From an uncultured Novosphingobium sp. (GTDB taxonomy: Bacteria > Pseudomonadota > Alphaproteobacteria > Sphingomonadales > Sphingomonadaceae), in contig CALKVF010000038.1 in the NCBI GenBank assembly GCA_937996535.1, positions 1 through 42,470 on the forward strand: 42,470 bases of DNA, read 5' to 3'. Position numbers and translations under genes: made by a program. The notes under the pieces were generated by a model. That model did not search any database. It saw only the letters and a list, made by a program, of their open reading frames with translations, and had not been told where the DNA came from. Positions 7,369 through 16,064 of the stretch are shown here, one piece after another. Position 1 is the stretch's first letter. Every line of letters begins with the position of its first letter.

Positions 7369-8486
7369 CCCGGGTTCTCGCGCGCTACGAAGAGCTGGTT
7401 GCCGCGGGCGAACTGCGCCCCGATCCGCAGCAGCGCGCCGCCGCCGCCCGGCTTGGCCAGCTTCAGGATGAACTCGAAACGGCCTCTGCCGGCAGCGGCG
7501 GGCTGATCGGCCGGCTGTTTGGCAAGAAAACCCCGCCGCGTCAGCGCGGGCTCTACCTGTGGGGCGGGGTCGGCCGGGGCAAGTCGATGCTCATGGACCT
7601 GTTCCACGATTGCCTGGCGATCCCCGAAAAGCGCCGCGTCCATTTCCACGCCTTCATGATCGAGGTTCATGCCCGCCTGCGCGAAGCGCGCAAGAGTGAA
7701 ACCGGCGATCCGATCCCGCCGGTTGCCGCCGCGCTGGCGCAGGGCATGCGCGTGCTCGCCTTCGACGAGATGGTGGTGAACAATTCGGCCGATGCGATGA
7801 TCATGTCGCGGCTGTTTACCGCGCTGATCGAAGTCCACGGGGTGACCATCGTCACCACCTCGAACCGCGCGCCTTCGGAACTTTACAAAGACGGGCTCAA
7901 CCGCGAGCATTTCCTGCCCTTCATCGCGCTGATCGAGCGCGAACTTGACGTCATGGCGCTCAACGGGCCGGTTGATTACCGGCTTGAGCGGCTCGGCGGC
8001 ATGGGCACCTGGCACAGCCCGCTGGGCGATGCCGCCACGGCCCAGGTGCGCGAAGCCTTCTTCCGCCTGACCGACTATAGCCCCGAAGACGCCGAGCACG
8101 TGCCATCGGCCGATATCGACGTTGGCGGCGGGCGGATGCTCCACGTGCCCAAAAGCCTCAAGGGCGTTGCCGTGTTCAGCTTCAAGCGCCTGTGCGCCGA
8201 AGCGCGCGGGGCCTCCGACTACCTTGCGATTGCGCAGACCTATCACACCGTGATCGTGGTCGGCATTCCGCGCATGGGGCCGGAAAACCGCAACGAGGCC
8301 GCCCGCTTCGTCACGCTGATCGACGCGCTTTACGAGCACAAGGTCAAGCTGCTGGCGGCGGCCGATGCCGTACCGGAACAGCTCTATGCCAGCGGCGACG
8401 GGCGCTTTGAATTCGACCGCACGATCAGCCGGTTGATGGAAATGCAGAGCGCCGACTACCTCGCCGCGGGCCACGGCGAAGCGTGA
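7365..8486 (+). CDS. zapE: Cell division protein ZapE (AFG1-like ATPase)
   Basis: Protein of 373 residues, the usual length for the family. Walker A GGVGRGKS is at 67-74 and Walker B VLAFDE at 130-135; TTSNRAPSELYKDGLNREHF is the typical sensor-1 and following segment. ZapE is a cytoplasmic P-loop ATPase that acts on the FtsZ ring in E. coli; in mitochondria the relative AFG1/LACE1 is linked to respiratory complex quality control, which may explain its place after sdhB. The ATG overlaps the thioesterase stop by four bases. The gene often following in relatives, mdh, is not here; a TonB receptor gene follows instead. Confidence 0.93.
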   Translation: MTRVLARYEELVAAGELRPDPQQRAAAARLGQLQDELETASAGSGGLIGRLFGKKTPPRQRGLYLWGGVGRGKSMLMDLFHDCLAIPEKRRVHFHAFMIEVHARLREARKSETGDPIPPVAAALAQGMRVLAFDEMVVNNSADAMIMSRLFTALIEVHGVTIVTTSNRAPSELYKDGLNREHFLPFIALIERELDVMALNGPVDYRLERLGGMGTWHSPLGDAATAQVREAFFRLTDYSPEDAEHVPSADIDVGGGRMLHVPKSLKGVAVFSFKRLCAEARGASDYLAIAQTYHTVIVVGIPRMGPENRNEAARFVTLIDALYEHKVKLLAAADAVPEQLYASGDGRFEFDRTISRLMEMQSADYLAAGHGEA

Positions 8487-8507
8487 CATTCCCGCGCCGC
8501 GCAGACT

Positions 8508-8522
8508 TGTTATAACGTATCA
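8508..8522. promoter_or_regulatory. Candidate Zur box / promoter before the TonB receptor
   Basis: TGTTATAACGTATCA matches 13 of 15 bases of TGTTATAACATAACA, the alphaproteobacterial Zur-type site as I recall it; the left half GTTAT is intact and the right half is degraded (GTATC for ATAAC). TATAAC inside it could also be a -10 element. It lies 44 bases before the TTG start of the receptor. Zinc control is an inference. Confidence 0.4.
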
Positions 8523-8565
8523 TTGCCGCTATTGCGCGGGGCAATCTCGATAGGAAGCCCCCACC

Positions 8566-10698
8566 TTGAAACGTATCCTGCTTTGCAGCGCCGCCTTTGT
8601 TGCCGCCCCGGCCCTCGCCCAGACCGCTCCGGCACCTGATCAGGGCGCGGGGGACGATCAATCGATCGTGGTGACCGCCCGCAAGCTCGATGCCTCGCGC
8701 GATTCGATCGATTCCTCGCTCGGCGCCAATGCCTATGCGATGGACCGCGAGCAGCTTGATCTTCAGCCCGGCGGCGCGGACCGCAGCCTCAAGGGCGTGC
8801 TCTTGCAAGCCCCCGGCGTCACCCAGGATGCGGATGGCGATGGTGACGTGCATATCCGCAACGAACACGGCAACATCCAGTACCGCCTCAACGGCATTAC
8901 CGTGCCGCAGGGCTTCGGCGGCTTTGGCGCGCTGGTCGATCCGCGCGTTGCCAGTTCTGTCGAAGTGATCACCGGCGCGCTTCCCGCGCAATACGGGTTC
9001 CGCACCGCCGGGATCGTCAACATGAAGACCCGCACCGATGGGTTTGATTTCGATGGCGATGCCGGGATCTATGCCGGGTCGAACAACACCTTCCAGCCCA
9101 GCATGACCCTGCGCGATACGGTTGGCCGGCTGAGCTTTTTCGTCTCGGGCAGCTATCTGCGCAACGACATGGGCATCAGCAATCCCCTGCCCGACCGCAG
9201 CGCAATCCATGACCGCACCGAGCAGTGGCGCGGGTTCGGCTACCTGTCCTATGTCCTCAACGACAACAGCCGGATTTCGGCCTTCGGCGGCACTTCGATC
9301 GGCGACTTCCAGATCCCCAACACGCCGGGCCTGGCCCCCAGCTACATCCTCAACGGCAGAAGTGCCTTCGATTCCGCGCTGATCGACCAGACCCAGCACC
9401 AGGTCTCGCACTTTGGCGTGCTGGCCTGGCAGTATTCAAACGATGGGTTCGACATCCAGATCGCGCCCTTCGTCCGCTATGCCAAGGCCCACTATGCGCC
9501 GGATTCCGCTGGCGGGCAGTTGATGTTCAACGGCGCCGACACCGACCTCACGCAATCGAGCCTCGCCTGGGGCGCCCAGTCCGATGCCAGCCTTGCGCTG
9601 GGCGATGCGCACACCCTGCGCGCCGGGCTGTTCTATCAGCGTGAAAACACCAAGACGGACAGCATCAACCGGGTTTTCGCGGTCGACAGTCTCGGCAACC
9701 AGAGCAGCGATGCGCCGATTATCATTCCAGTCAACTCGCGCGAGAGCGGCTCCACGCTCGGACTCTACCTGCAAGACGAGTGGACGATTGCAGAGAACCT
9801 GACCTTCAACTTCGGGCTGCGCTTCGATCAGGCGAGCGCCGCAGTGAGCGAACACCAGTTCAGCCCCCGCGCCAGCCTCGTGTGGAAGCCGACCAGCGCG
9901 ACGACCATTCACGTTGGCTATGCCCGCTATTTCACGCCGCCCCCGCAGGAACTGGCCGTGGCCCGCACACTGGGCGCTTTTGCCGGTACTACGGGCGCAG
10001 CGCCCAACAACCAGGCCGATCCGATCCGCTCGGAGCGCGAGCACAATTTCGACATCGGCTTCCAGCACTTCATTCTGCCGCGTCTGAGCGCCTCGGTTGA
10101 TGCCTACTACAAGGCCAAGACCAACCTGCTCGACGAACATCAGTATGGCGCAACCCGGATCGCGAACCCGTTCAACTATGCCCGCTCGCATAGCTGGGGG
10201 ATCGAGTTCTCGCTCAACTACGAAAGCAAGCTGGCCGAATTCTACCTCAATGCCGCGCGCGGCGAGCAGAAGGCCCGCGACATCAATTCCAACCAGTTCT
10301 TCTTCGATCCGGGCGAACTGGCCTATATCGCCAACCATGACATCTACACCGACCATTCGCAGAAGTGGACGGTATCGGGTGGCGGCGCGCTCAAGCTCGA
10401 TAACCCGCTGGGCCAGTTCCAGGCAAGTTTCGACCTGATCTATGGCGATGGCCTGCGCGCCGAGGATCCTGCCGGGATCGTCCCCAATGGCGGCAAGGAA
10501 CGCCCCTATGCGCAGGTCAACCTTGGCCTCGCGCAGATCTTCGGGATGAGCGAGGACGAAGGCTTCACCCTGCGGTTTGACGTGATCAACCTGTTCGACA
10601 AGGTCTATCTGCTGCGCGATGGCTCGGGCGTCGGCGCCGGTCAGCCCGAATGGGGGCCGCGGCGCTCGTTCTTCGTCGGGCTGCGCAAGTCGTTCTGA
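8566..10698 (+). CDS. TonB-dependent outer membrane receptor
   Basis: Protein of 710 residues. Signal peptide MKRILLCSAAFVAAPALAQ, TonB-box-like QSIVVTAR (32-39), a plug domain containing LLQAPGVTQD and VHIRNEHGNIQYRLNG, then a long beta-barrel ending in the outer-membrane signature VGLRKSF. It would import a scarce nutrient with energy from TonB-ExbBD. The plug is of a type common in Caulobacter and sphingomonads, some of which are zinc-regulated; a Zur-like site upstream fits, but the ligand is not proven. The start is TTG 8566, with AGGA 10 bases upstream; no better ATG exists before the signal peptide. It is the only gene of its transcript, with a hairpin at 10712-10745 after it. Confidence 0.92.
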   Translation: MKRILLCSAAFVAAPALAQTAPAPDQGAGDDQSIVVTARKLDASRDSIDSSLGANAYAMDREQLDLQPGGADRSLKGVLLQAPGVTQDADGDGDVHIRNEHGNIQYRLNGITVPQGFGGFGALVDPRVASSVEVITGALPAQYGFRTAGIVNMKTRTDGFDFDGDAGIYAGSNNTFQPSMTLRDTVGRLSFFVSGSYLRNDMGISNPLPDRSAIHDRTEQWRGFGYLSYVLNDNSRISAFGGTSIGDFQIPNTPGLAPSYILNGRSAFDSALIDQTQHQVSHFGVLAWQYSNDGFDIQIAPFVRYAKAHYAPDSAGGQLMFNGADTDLTQSSLAWGAQSDASLALGDAHTLRAGLFYQRENTKTDSINRVFAVDSLGNQSSDAPIIIPVNSRESGSTLGLYLQDEWTIAENLTFNFGLRFDQASAAVSEHQFSPRASLVWKPTSATTIHVGYARYFTPPPQELAVARTLGAFAGTTGAAPNNQADPIRSEREHNFDIGFQHFILPRLSASVDAYYKAKTNLLDEHQYGATRIANPFNYARSHSWGIEFSLNYESKLAEFYLNAARGEQKARDINSNQFFFDPGELAYIANHDIYTDHSQKWTVSGGGALKLDNPLGQFQASFDLIYGDGLRAEDPAGIVPNGGKERPYAQVNLGLAQIFGMSEDEGFTLRFDVINLFDKVYLLRDGSGVGAGQPEWGPRRSFFVGLRKSF

Positions 10699-10711
10699 CA
10701 CCTTGAAGCCA

Positions 10712-10745
10712 GCCGGCATGGCTCCCATCTAGGCGTCATGCCGGC
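10712..10745. terminator. Hairpin between TonB receptor and pirin genes
   Basis: GCCGGCATG at 10712-10720 is a perfect 9-base inverted repeat of CATGCCGGC at 10737-10745, with a 16-base loop. No T-run follows. It may end the receptor transcript or act as an operator for the pirin gene that starts at 10776. Confidence 0.4.
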
Positions 10746-10775
10746 GGCAACACCCCGCCGAGGTGGAACACTCCA

Positions 10776-11474
10776 ATGATCGAAATCCGTCCCTTCGCCG
10801 GGATCGGCCACGCCAATCATGGCTGGCTTGATGCCCGTCACCATTTCAGCTTCGCCGATTACCACGATCCCGCCCGCATGGGCTGGGGCCGGATCCGGGT
10901 GTGGAACGATGATACCATCGCCGCGCAGACCGGGTTCCCCCCGCATCCCCACCGCGACATGGAAATCGTAACCTTCGTGCGCACTGGGGCGATCAGCCAC
11001 AAGGACAGCCTGGGCAACAGCGGCCGCACCGCAGCGGGTGACGTGCAGGTAATGAGCGCCGGCACTGGGATCACCCACGCCGAATACAACCTGGAAAGCG
11101 AAGGCACGACCCTGTTCCAGATCTGGATCTTGCCCGATGCGGTGGGCGGTGCGCCCGGCTGGGGGCAGCAGGAGTTCCCGCGCGGCGACCGCGCGGGGCG
11201 CTGGGTGGTCGTGGCAAGCGGAACGCCCGAAGCCGACGAAGCCCTGCCGATCCGCGCCAATGCCCGCGTCGTGGCGGCCACCCTGCCCGCCGGCACCACG
11301 GTCAGCTATGCTGCCGATCCCTCGCGCCACCAGTATCTGGTTGCGCCGACCGGGCGGATCAAGGTCAACGGGATCGAAGTCCAGGCCCGCGACGGCGTGG
11401 CGATTACTGGCGAGACGGTGATCGAGGTCGAGGCGCTCGACGCGGCCGAGGTCGTCATGGTCGACGCGCTTTGA
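10776..11474 (+). CDS. Pirin family protein (YhhW/quercetinase-like)
   Basis: Bicupin of 232 residues. The metal ligands His57, His59, His101 and Glu103 are all present, in PHPHRDME and GITHAEYN, at the same positions as in E. coli YhhW, whose quercetin 2,3-dioxygenase activity is known in vitro. Pirins bind Fe or other divalent metals in the cytoplasm; the physiological substrate is generally unclear. Length matches the bacterial family. The ATG has GTGGA some 12 bases upstream, a weak site. It appears monocistronic, with a strong hairpin after the stop. Confidence 0.9.
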   Translation: MIEIRPFAGIGHANHGWLDARHHFSFADYHDPARMGWGRIRVWNDDTIAAQTGFPPHPHRDMEIVTFVRTGAISHKDSLGNSGRTAAGDVQVMSAGTGITHAEYNLESEGTTLFQIWILPDAVGGAPGWGQQEFPRGDRAGRWVVVASGTPEADEALPIRANARVVAATLPAGTTVSYAADPSRHQYLVAPTGRIKVNGIEVQARDGVAITGETVIEVEALDAAEVVMVDAL

Positions 11475-11500
11475 AGCCGATCCTGTAGTTTGAATCAGAA

Positions 11501-11524
11501 AGGCTCGCCGCAACCGGCGAGCCT
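11501..11524 (+). terminator. Hairpin after the pirin gene
   Basis: AGGCTCGCCG and CGGCGAGCCT form a perfect 10-base stem around CAAC, 27 bases after the pirin stop. The T-run is weak (CTCTC follows), so it is a probable but not classical intrinsic terminator. Confidence 0.65.
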
Positions 11525-11735
11525 CTCAAATGTGGGCAGGAACCCAGACGGTAGCATTTCTGCCGACCGTTCAGCACGCCTGCGGATCGCCCGGAGCAAG
11601 TTGGGAAAGTCCCCCCCGCCCCAGAGCTATCAATGTACCAGGTAAGCCCAAAGACGCGAGAACATGACAGCTTCCCTCCATTGGTAGGAAGCTGATTCGT
11701 AACTGTATTTGTTATGGTTAACAAGGGCTAAATGT
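11525..11735. other. Non-coding gap between convergent pirin and EAL genes
   Basis: No convincing gene or RNA is seen here. It holds an 8-base inverted repeat CAGCTTCC/GGAAGCTG (11668-11675 with 11687-11694) and TTGTTA-TGGT-TAACAA (11709-11724). Either might end the transcript of the minus-strand EAL gene, but neither is followed by a clear T-run. Confidence 0.5.
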
Positions 11736-14018
11736 TCATATTTGCTTCAGTTTGGGCTCGTCATGCTTTTGAATCACGTCCACCAATTGCGACAGCGGCA
11801 TCGGTCGGGCAAGGTAAAAGCCCTGGGCGAGATCGCAGCCCATGGCCTCAAGGGCATCCAGCGTAGCCGCATCCTCGATCCCTTCGGCGACAACTTCCTG
11901 ACCCAGCGCGTGGGCCAAGGTAATCACGCTGGATACGATCAACTGTTCGCGCCGGCTGGTGGTGATCGGCTGAACGAAACAGCGATCGAGCTTGATTTCG
12001 TCACTCGGGATTTCGGCAAGATAGGCGAGGCTCGCCTGACCGGTCCCAAAGTCGTCGATCGACAGGCGGAACCCCATGGCTCTGAGCGCGGCGAGGTTGA
12101 CGCGCGCCTGATCGCGGTTGGTCAGGCTGAAGGTTTCGGTCACTTCAAAGGTGATGAGGCTGCAATCGCGTAGCCCGGTTTCGCGCACGATGTCGGCGAT
12201 GCGGTGCACCAGCGCCGGGTGATCGACCATACGTGCGGACAGGTTGACGCTGATCTGGAACGGGGCAGCAATGCGGTTCAGATCGCCCAGCATCCCGATT
12301 GCCTGCTCCAGCACCCAATAGGTGATCGTCTCGATCCGCCCGGCGCGTTCGGCCTGAAGGATGAAGGCGTCAGGCGGGATTTCGCCGCGCTGCGGATCGT
12401 TCCAGCGGATCAGCGCCTCAGCCCCGGAAAAGCGCTGGTTGCGCAGATCGTACTGCGGCTGAAGCGCGAGCCAGATCGCCCCGCTGCGCAGCCCTTCGTC
12501 AATCCGTGCGTGTAGTGACAGCTCCCAAGGGGATTCGGCCAATCGCTGCTCGCCAAACTCCTCGTAAAGCTTGCCCTTGGCCTGGGCTTCGTTGGCAGAG
12601 GCCAGTGCGGAGCGAATCCGGCTGAGCGGCTTGCTCGCGAAATTGCGGTCGATCCCGAAATGCACAGTGGTATCGAGCACATGGGCCCCGATCACCACCG
12701 GCGACGAGAACAGCGCGCGCAAGCCATCGAGATGCCCGATCAGGGCATCGAGCGGGCGCGAATCCTCGAGCCAGACGAAGTGACCGCTGTCGTTGTCGAA
12801 CACCCGGCGGTCCCCGGCCCCAAGCGACAAGCGCCGCGCGATCTGCCGCGCGAATTCGCCGTGCAGTTCGTGCGGCAGATTGGCGAGCATCTGCTCGTAC
12901 TGACTGATAGAGACTGCCACCACATCCTGCGTGCGAGCAATTCCATCAGCAACCATCGCGGCGACATTCGGCAGCCCTGAAGCACTGCTCGTCAACTGGA
13001 CACGGCTGCGCCATTTCTGCGAGCTGCGCAACGGCACATAGATCAGGATGGCGGCCAAGGTCGGGCCGATGCTGGTGACGATGTTGTGTTCGCGCAGCAA
13101 GCCTGGCGCCGCCACGGCCGCCGCGATGAACCCGAGATAATAGGCCAGCTTGCCCTTGCGCGAGCGCGTCCTTGCCCCCGCCATACACACACCTGCAAAC
13201 AGCAGCAGGAACGGGGCCCAACCCAGTTCAATTGGGCGGCCCGCTGCAAGCCCGGCTTCGCCCGCGATATCGACGAACGCCGCAGGAACCTTGCCAGCGC
13301 CAAAGTAGCCCAGCGCGGTTTCATCGCCCGGATTGGTCAGCGTAACGAAGACCCGCTTGCCCGCAAACGCCCGCTCTGCTGCCCGCCCGGCAAGAATGGC
13401 CCGGGCATCGACGACTGGCACCGCGCGCGGATCGATGCTGGTGTCGGGATAGAGCGGATAGCGGATCGCATTGAGCCCAAGCCCGCCGATCGCCAGTTGG
13501 GGTACATCGTGACGGGCAATCCGCGCCAGCGGCTCGGCTTTTTCGGCATACCCGAGGAAATTGACCCGCCACGCCGAGATAGCAGTCGTGCTCCCCTGTG
13601 GCACGCCGAACGGGCTGGCCCGGGGGATCGCGGTGTTTGTTGCAGGATCGACCGCGCTACGCTGGACCAGTGTAACCACAGCGGCGTTACGGGCCAATTC
13701 GCCGCGCAAGGCCTGATCACCAGCCACATCGTCACCGGCGGCCACCGGCAGGTCGAAATAGACCTGCCGCGCGCCCGAGGCGACGATCTGCTTGAGCATC
13801 TGCGCCTGCCGCGCCGTCGAGGCCGCAACCGACATCGCGGTGATCGGCCCCCCGCCGTCTAGCGACACCACCACGGCCCCGGTTTCAACCGGATGGGCGC
13901 GGTTCTTGTACCAGACGTTCCAGTAAATGTGGTCGAACAGCTGCAGCGACTGCGTCAAAACCCCCAGCAGCACCAAGGCCAGGGTCGCAACCAGGGGAGA
14001 TTTGAATAATGCGCGCAT
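11736..14018 (-). CDS. CHASE2 / degenerate GGDEF / EAL protein (c-di-GMP phosphodiesterase)
   Basis: Protein of 760 residues. An N-terminal membrane helix (8-28), a periplasmic CHASE2 sensor domain (about 35-260) and three further helices (about 266-330) are followed by a GGDEF-like domain in which the GGDEF loop reads DSGHF (410-414), so it should not make c-di-GMP. The EAL domain (about 500-750) keeps EALIRW (534-539), Asn592, Glu625, Asp655-Asp656, Lys676, Asp678 and Glu712, all needed for metal binding and hydrolysis. It should therefore degrade c-di-GMP in response to a periplasmic signal. It lies beside the exopolysaccharide locus, on the same strand, 141 bases beyond its last gene. A link to polysaccharide output is an inference from position and from what c-di-GMP commonly controls. 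Confidence 0.9.
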   Translation of the reverse strand: MRALFKSPLVATLALVLLGVLTQSLQLFDHIYWNVWYKNRAHPVETGAVVVSLDGGGPITAMSVAASTARQAQMLKQIVASGARQVYFDLPVAAGDDVAGDQALRGELARNAAVVTLVQRSAVDPATNTAIPRASPFGVPQGSTTAISAWRVNFLGYAEKAEPLARIARHDVPQLAIGGLGLNAIRYPLYPDTSIDPRAVPVVDARAILAGRAAERAFAGKRVFVTLTNPGDETALGYFGAGKVPAAFVDIAGEAGLAAGRPIELGWAPFLLLFAGVCMAGARTRSRKGKLAYYLGFIAAAVAAPGLLREHNIVTSIGPTLAAILIYVPLRSSQKWRSRVQLTSSASGLPNVAAMVADGIARTQDVVAVSISQYEQMLANLPHELHGEFARQIARRLSLGAGDRRVFDNDSGHFVWLEDSRPLDALIGHLDGLRALFSSPVVIGAHVLDTTVHFGIDRNFASKPLSRIRSALASANEAQAKGKLYEEFGEQRLAESPWELSLHARIDEGLRSGAIWLALQPQYDLRNQRFSGAEALIRWNDPQRGEIPPDAFILQAERAGRIETITYWVLEQAIGMLGDLNRIAAPFQISVNLSARMVDHPALVHRIADIVRETGLRDCSLITFEVTETFSLTNRDQARVNLAALRAMGFRLSIDDFGTGQASLAYLAEIPSDEIKLDRCFVQPITTSRREQLIVSSVITLAHALGQEVVAEGIEDAATLDALEAMGCDLAQGFYLARPMPLSQLVDVIQKHDEPKLKQI

Positions 14019-14159
14019 TGCCCCGAGGTGCCTCGTCTCAGACCGCCCGGACCTATCACCCCAATGGTTAAGTTTGCTTGAAGAACGCCCCTATTCACCT
14101 GGCGCCAGCGCCCGGCAATCCGCGGGTTTGGCGTGGTTAACCCACCGCGCCTGTAGTAA

Positions 14160-16055
14160 TCAGGAAATACCCATACTCACCAGCGACTTATCAAGCATCA
14201 AGAGCTGCCACAGCAGCCGCGCATGATCGGCCCGGCCGGCAATATGGTCGTCCGCGATCCGCGCAAGAGCGCCGGAATTGAACCAACCCGTGCGCCCCAG
14301 CGCCGCGCTCGTCCCAATCTGGCGAGCGGCAGTGGCGAGCGGTCCGCGAAACCACTCGGCAATCGGCGTGACGAATCCCTGCTTGCGGCGATAGAGGATC
14401 TCGTCGGGCAAATAGCGGCGCATCGCCCGCTTCACGAGCCACTTGCCCTCGCCTCGGCGCAAGCGGAGCCCGGTCGGCAAGCGGGCGGCAAATTCAATCA
14501 GGCGATGATCGAGCAGCGGCTCCCGGGCTTCGAGCCCGACCGCCATGCTGGTGCGATCGACCTTGGTGAGGATATCGCCGGGCAGCCAGAACTTGAGATC
14601 GGCATATTGCGCACGGTCGAGCCCGCTGCGGGCCGGCGCGGCGCGCATTATTTCCATCAGCGGCTGTTCGGCCCGGTAATCTCCCCTGAGCGCCAGGAAA
14701 TCAGCTGTGTAAAGCTGCCCCCGCAGTTCGGGCGGGGTCACGCTCAGCGCGCGGGCATAGCCCGCCTCGCTGCTGCCGGCGAGCGCCAGCAGGGTGGTCT
14801 TGGCGCGCAGCGGGCGCGGCGCCCAATCCGCCTTGGGATAGATCGCCCCGAGCCCGCCAAATACCGGCCCGCGCAGGGCTTGCGGCAGCACCGAACGCAG
14901 CCGGTCCTCAGCCGATTGAAAGCCGTGGCGGCGATAACCCGCAAAGGCTTCGTCAGCGCCGTCGCCCGATAGCGCGACCGTTACCGTTTCGCGCGCCAGT
15001 TGGCAGACCCGCCAGGTCGGCAGGGCCGAGGCATCGGCGAAGGGTTCATCGAACATCGCGGCAAGCGCGCCGGCATGTTCGAAATCGTCGGCGGCCACGA
15101 TCCGGCTGGAGTGATCGGTGTTGAACTGCCGCGCGATCTGATCGGCGTAGCTGGTTTCATCCAGCCCGGCGACATCGAAGCCGATCGAGCAGGTCTTGAC
15201 CGGATCGCGGCTGGCCTCGGCCATCAAGGCCACAACGCTGGAACTATCGACCCCGCCCGACAGGAACGCGCCCAGCGGCACATCCGCTTCCATCCGTGAG
15301 GACACGGCCTGGCGCATCAAGTGCAGCAGTTCCGCCTCAAGATCGGCAGGCTTGCCCTTGGCGCGCTCGGCAAAGGATACGTCCCACCACTGGCGCGGCG
15401 CCGGCAGCGGCGCGCCGTGCCGCAGCAACAGGCAGTGCCCAGCGGGCAGTTTGTGCACTCCGGCCAGGATCGAGCGATGATCCGGGACGTAGCCCCAGGC
15501 GAGGTAATCCTCGATCGCCAGCGGATCGATCTCGCGCCGCAGCAGCGGATGCGCAAGCAGGCCTTTGAGTTCGGAGGCGAAGATCAGGCTGCCGTCGCTG
15601 AGCGGGGCGTAGAACAGCGGCTTCACCCCGAGCCGGTCGCGCGCCAGGAACAGGCTCCGCTCACCCAGATCGTAGAGCGCGAAGGCAAACATGCCATGTA
15701 GGCGGGACACGCAATCGGGGCCCCAGCGCTGCCAGGCCGCGATGATCACTTCGCTGTCACCATCGGTGTGGAACTGCGCGCCGGCCGCGCGCAGTTCCTC
15801 GCGCAGTTCGCGGAAATTGTAGATCTCGCCATTGAAGACCAGCACTACCCGGCCATCGCTCGAATGCATCGGCTGCGGTGATCCGGCCAGATCGATGATC
15901 GACAAGCGGCGGTGCCCCAGTGCCACCCCCGGCGCGGTCCACACGCCCGCACCATCGGGCCCGCGGTGGGCCAACGCATCGCACATCCGCTCAACCCGGG
16001 AGGCTTCGACCGGCTTGGGCGTGGAGAGATGATAAAGTCCTGTAATTCCGCACAT
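14160..16055 (-). CDS. Asparagine synthase-like amidotransferase, exosortase A system-associated
   Basis: Protein of 631 residues, class II amidotransferase type. Cys2 of MCGITG is the glutaminase nucleophile after Met removal; RGPDG (31-35) and FNGEIYN (74-80) belong to the same domain. The synthetase half has the PP-loop SGGVDSS at 266-272 for ATP pyrophosphate chemistry, so it would activate a carboxylate as an acyl-adenylate and amidate it with ammonia from glutamine. In exopolysaccharide clusters the acceptor is thought to be a sugar acid or other cluster product rather than free aspartate; this is not established. It is the last gene of the minus-strand run, nine bases after xrtA. Confidence 0.93.
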   Translation of the reverse strand: MCGITGLYHLSTPKPVEASRVERMCDALAHRGPDGAGVWTAPGVALGHRRLSIIDLAGSPQPMHSSDGRVVLVFNGEIYNFRELREELRAAGAQFHTDGDSEVIIAAWQRWGPDCVSRLHGMFAFALYDLGERSLFLARDRLGVKPLFYAPLSDGSLIFASELKGLLAHPLLRREIDPLAIEDYLAWGYVPDHRSILAGVHKLPAGHCLLLRHGAPLPAPRQWWDVSFAERAKGKPADLEAELLHLMRQAVSSRMEADVPLGAFLSGGVDSSSVVALMAEASRDPVKTCSIGFDVAGLDETSYADQIARQFNTDHSSRIVAADDFEHAGALAAMFDEPFADASALPTWRVCQLARETVTVALSGDGADEAFAGYRRHGFQSAEDRLRSVLPQALRGPVFGGLGAIYPKADWAPRPLRAKTTLLALAGSSEAGYARALSVTPPELRGQLYTADFLALRGDYRAEQPLMEIMRAAPARSGLDRAQYADLKFWLPGDILTKVDRTSMAVGLEAREPLLDHRLIEFAARLPTGLRLRRGEGKWLVKRAMRRYLPDEILYRRKQGFVTPIAEWFRGPLATAARQIGTSAALGRTGWFNSGALARIADDHIAGRADHARLLWQLLMLDKSLVSMGIS

Positions 16056-16064
16056 AATCTGCCT

